Shown in pieces: positions 55,914 through 56,139 of a DNA stretch of 56,139 bases (its first letter is position 1; each line of letters begins with the position of its first letter). The position numbers and the translations under genes were made by a program. The notes under the pieces are model-generated. The model did no database searches. It was not told the DNA's origin and worked only from the letters and a program-made list of their open reading frames with translations. This stretch comes from an uncultured bacterium (GTDB taxonomy: Bacteria; Patescibacteriota; Minisyncoccia; Phycocordibacterales; CAIRYW01). Location: NCBI GenBank assembly GCA_903882905.1, contig CAIRYW010000017.1, positions 1 to 56,139 on the forward strand, given 5' to 3'.

Positions 55914-56139
55914 CTACTGAATCATCTTGTTAGCAAGCAAACTCATCAGTCGAACAGCATTACCCTGAGCAACCTTGGCGTCTTTACTTGCAACAAAGGC
56001 ATCCCATTGTTTGGTGATATTTGGATCAGCAAGTTGTCTGACATCACTCTCAAGCTTGACACGGTCATCATATGAGATAGCGCCTGTGGTGTTTAGAACT
56101 ACATCAATGTATTCCTTCAAGACTCTAGAGGTTTGAATA
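55914..56139 (-). CDS. Hypothetical protein, C-terminal end only (cut by window)
   Basis: The minus strand is open from the window edge to a TAG at 55914-55916, giving about 75 residues of a C-terminus. It begins IQTSRVLKEYIDVVLNTTG at the edge and continues DDRVKLESDVRQLADPNIT, QWDAFVASKDAKVAQGNAV and LMSLLANKMIQ. The pattern is helical, charged and soluble; no family is recognised. A start inside the window (TTG at 56120) is possible but not needed, because the frame stays open to the edge. A bidirectional terminator follows its stop. Confidence 0.6.
   Translation of the reverse strand, partial: IQTSRVLKEYIDVVLNTTGAISYDDRVKLESDVRQLADPNITKQWDAFVASKDAKVAQGNAVRLMSLLANKMIQ

Noticed and set aside
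1-56139. tRNA, rRNA or CRISPR array
   Set aside because: Scanning by eye for T-loop motifs, rRNA landmarks and regularly spaced identical repeats gave nothing convincing; a tRNAscan run would settle the tRNA question.

Overview
The window looks like a chromosomal piece of a Candidate Phyla Radiation bacterium (Patescibacteria, probably the Parcubacteria side). The reasons are AT-rich DNA (about one third G+C by eye), compact versions of universal proteins (RpoB 1079 aa, RpoC 1222 aa, MetK about 327 aa), short intergenic gaps, many single-membrane surface genes (sortase, CapA-like, Asn-rich anchored protein) and few biosynthetic genes. TGA acts as a stop (for example at 12307-12309), so the standard bacterial code fits. 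No rRNA, tRNA or CRISPR array was seen, and no stretch longer than 300 bases lacks a gene. Layout from the left. 1-2057: a MarR-family regulator (cut by the window edge) behind a NitT/TauT-type ABC permease and ATPase without a binding protein. 2121-7857: a compact plus-strand cluster of ECF sigma factor, small membrane protein, DUF5666-like protein, HlyD/MacA-like adaptor, MacB-like ATPase, FtsX-like permease and a second DUF5666-like protein. 7861-9942: UppP beside a DedA-PAP2 fusion, a likely undecaprenyl-phosphate recycling pair. 9958-11923: overlapping M29 and M24 peptidases. 12352-13485: a short MetK behind a SAM riboswitch. 13514-16528: a nucleotidyltransferase, a second DedA protein and TypA. 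16539-21057: a small defence or addiction island with a RelE-like toxin, a Panacea-type antitoxin under a 40-bp palindrome, a small basic protein and a frameshifted single-chain restriction-modification gene. 21078-25011: TruB, HisRS, an exonuclease and a DsbA-like protein. 25066-38914: the information-processing block UvrD-like helicase-nuclease, RpoD, DnaG, RpoC, RpoB and TrmD. 39051-45138: an RsiV-like secreted protein, RsmG, a KefB-type antiporter, a Cys-rich secreted protein, a TPR protein and a DoxX protein. 45243-49560: an ABC-2 exporter, FBP aldolase and a PfkB kinase. 49564-55185: sortase, CARDB surface protein, CapA-like protein and GyrB. The ends hold an orphan gene and a partial gene. 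Three patterns run across the window. First, four small orphan genes (11950, 39176 minus, 48113, 55358) look richer in G+C than their neighbours; each sits 9-11 nt behind its own -35/-10 promoter with a 17-nt spacer, so the mRNAs should be nearly leaderless, and each is followed by its own intrinsic terminator. Second, degenerate 7-bp tandem repeats occur between genes (7373, 31006, 38919) and inside trmD. Third, there are several long inverted-repeat elements: inside truB (21502), at 40032, 44609, 46038 and 48359, and before gyrB (55222). The element at 48359-48549 starts at the predicted transcription start of the PfkB gene and its 3' arm covers the ribosome-binding region, so it is the best candidate here for an undescribed regulatory leader.
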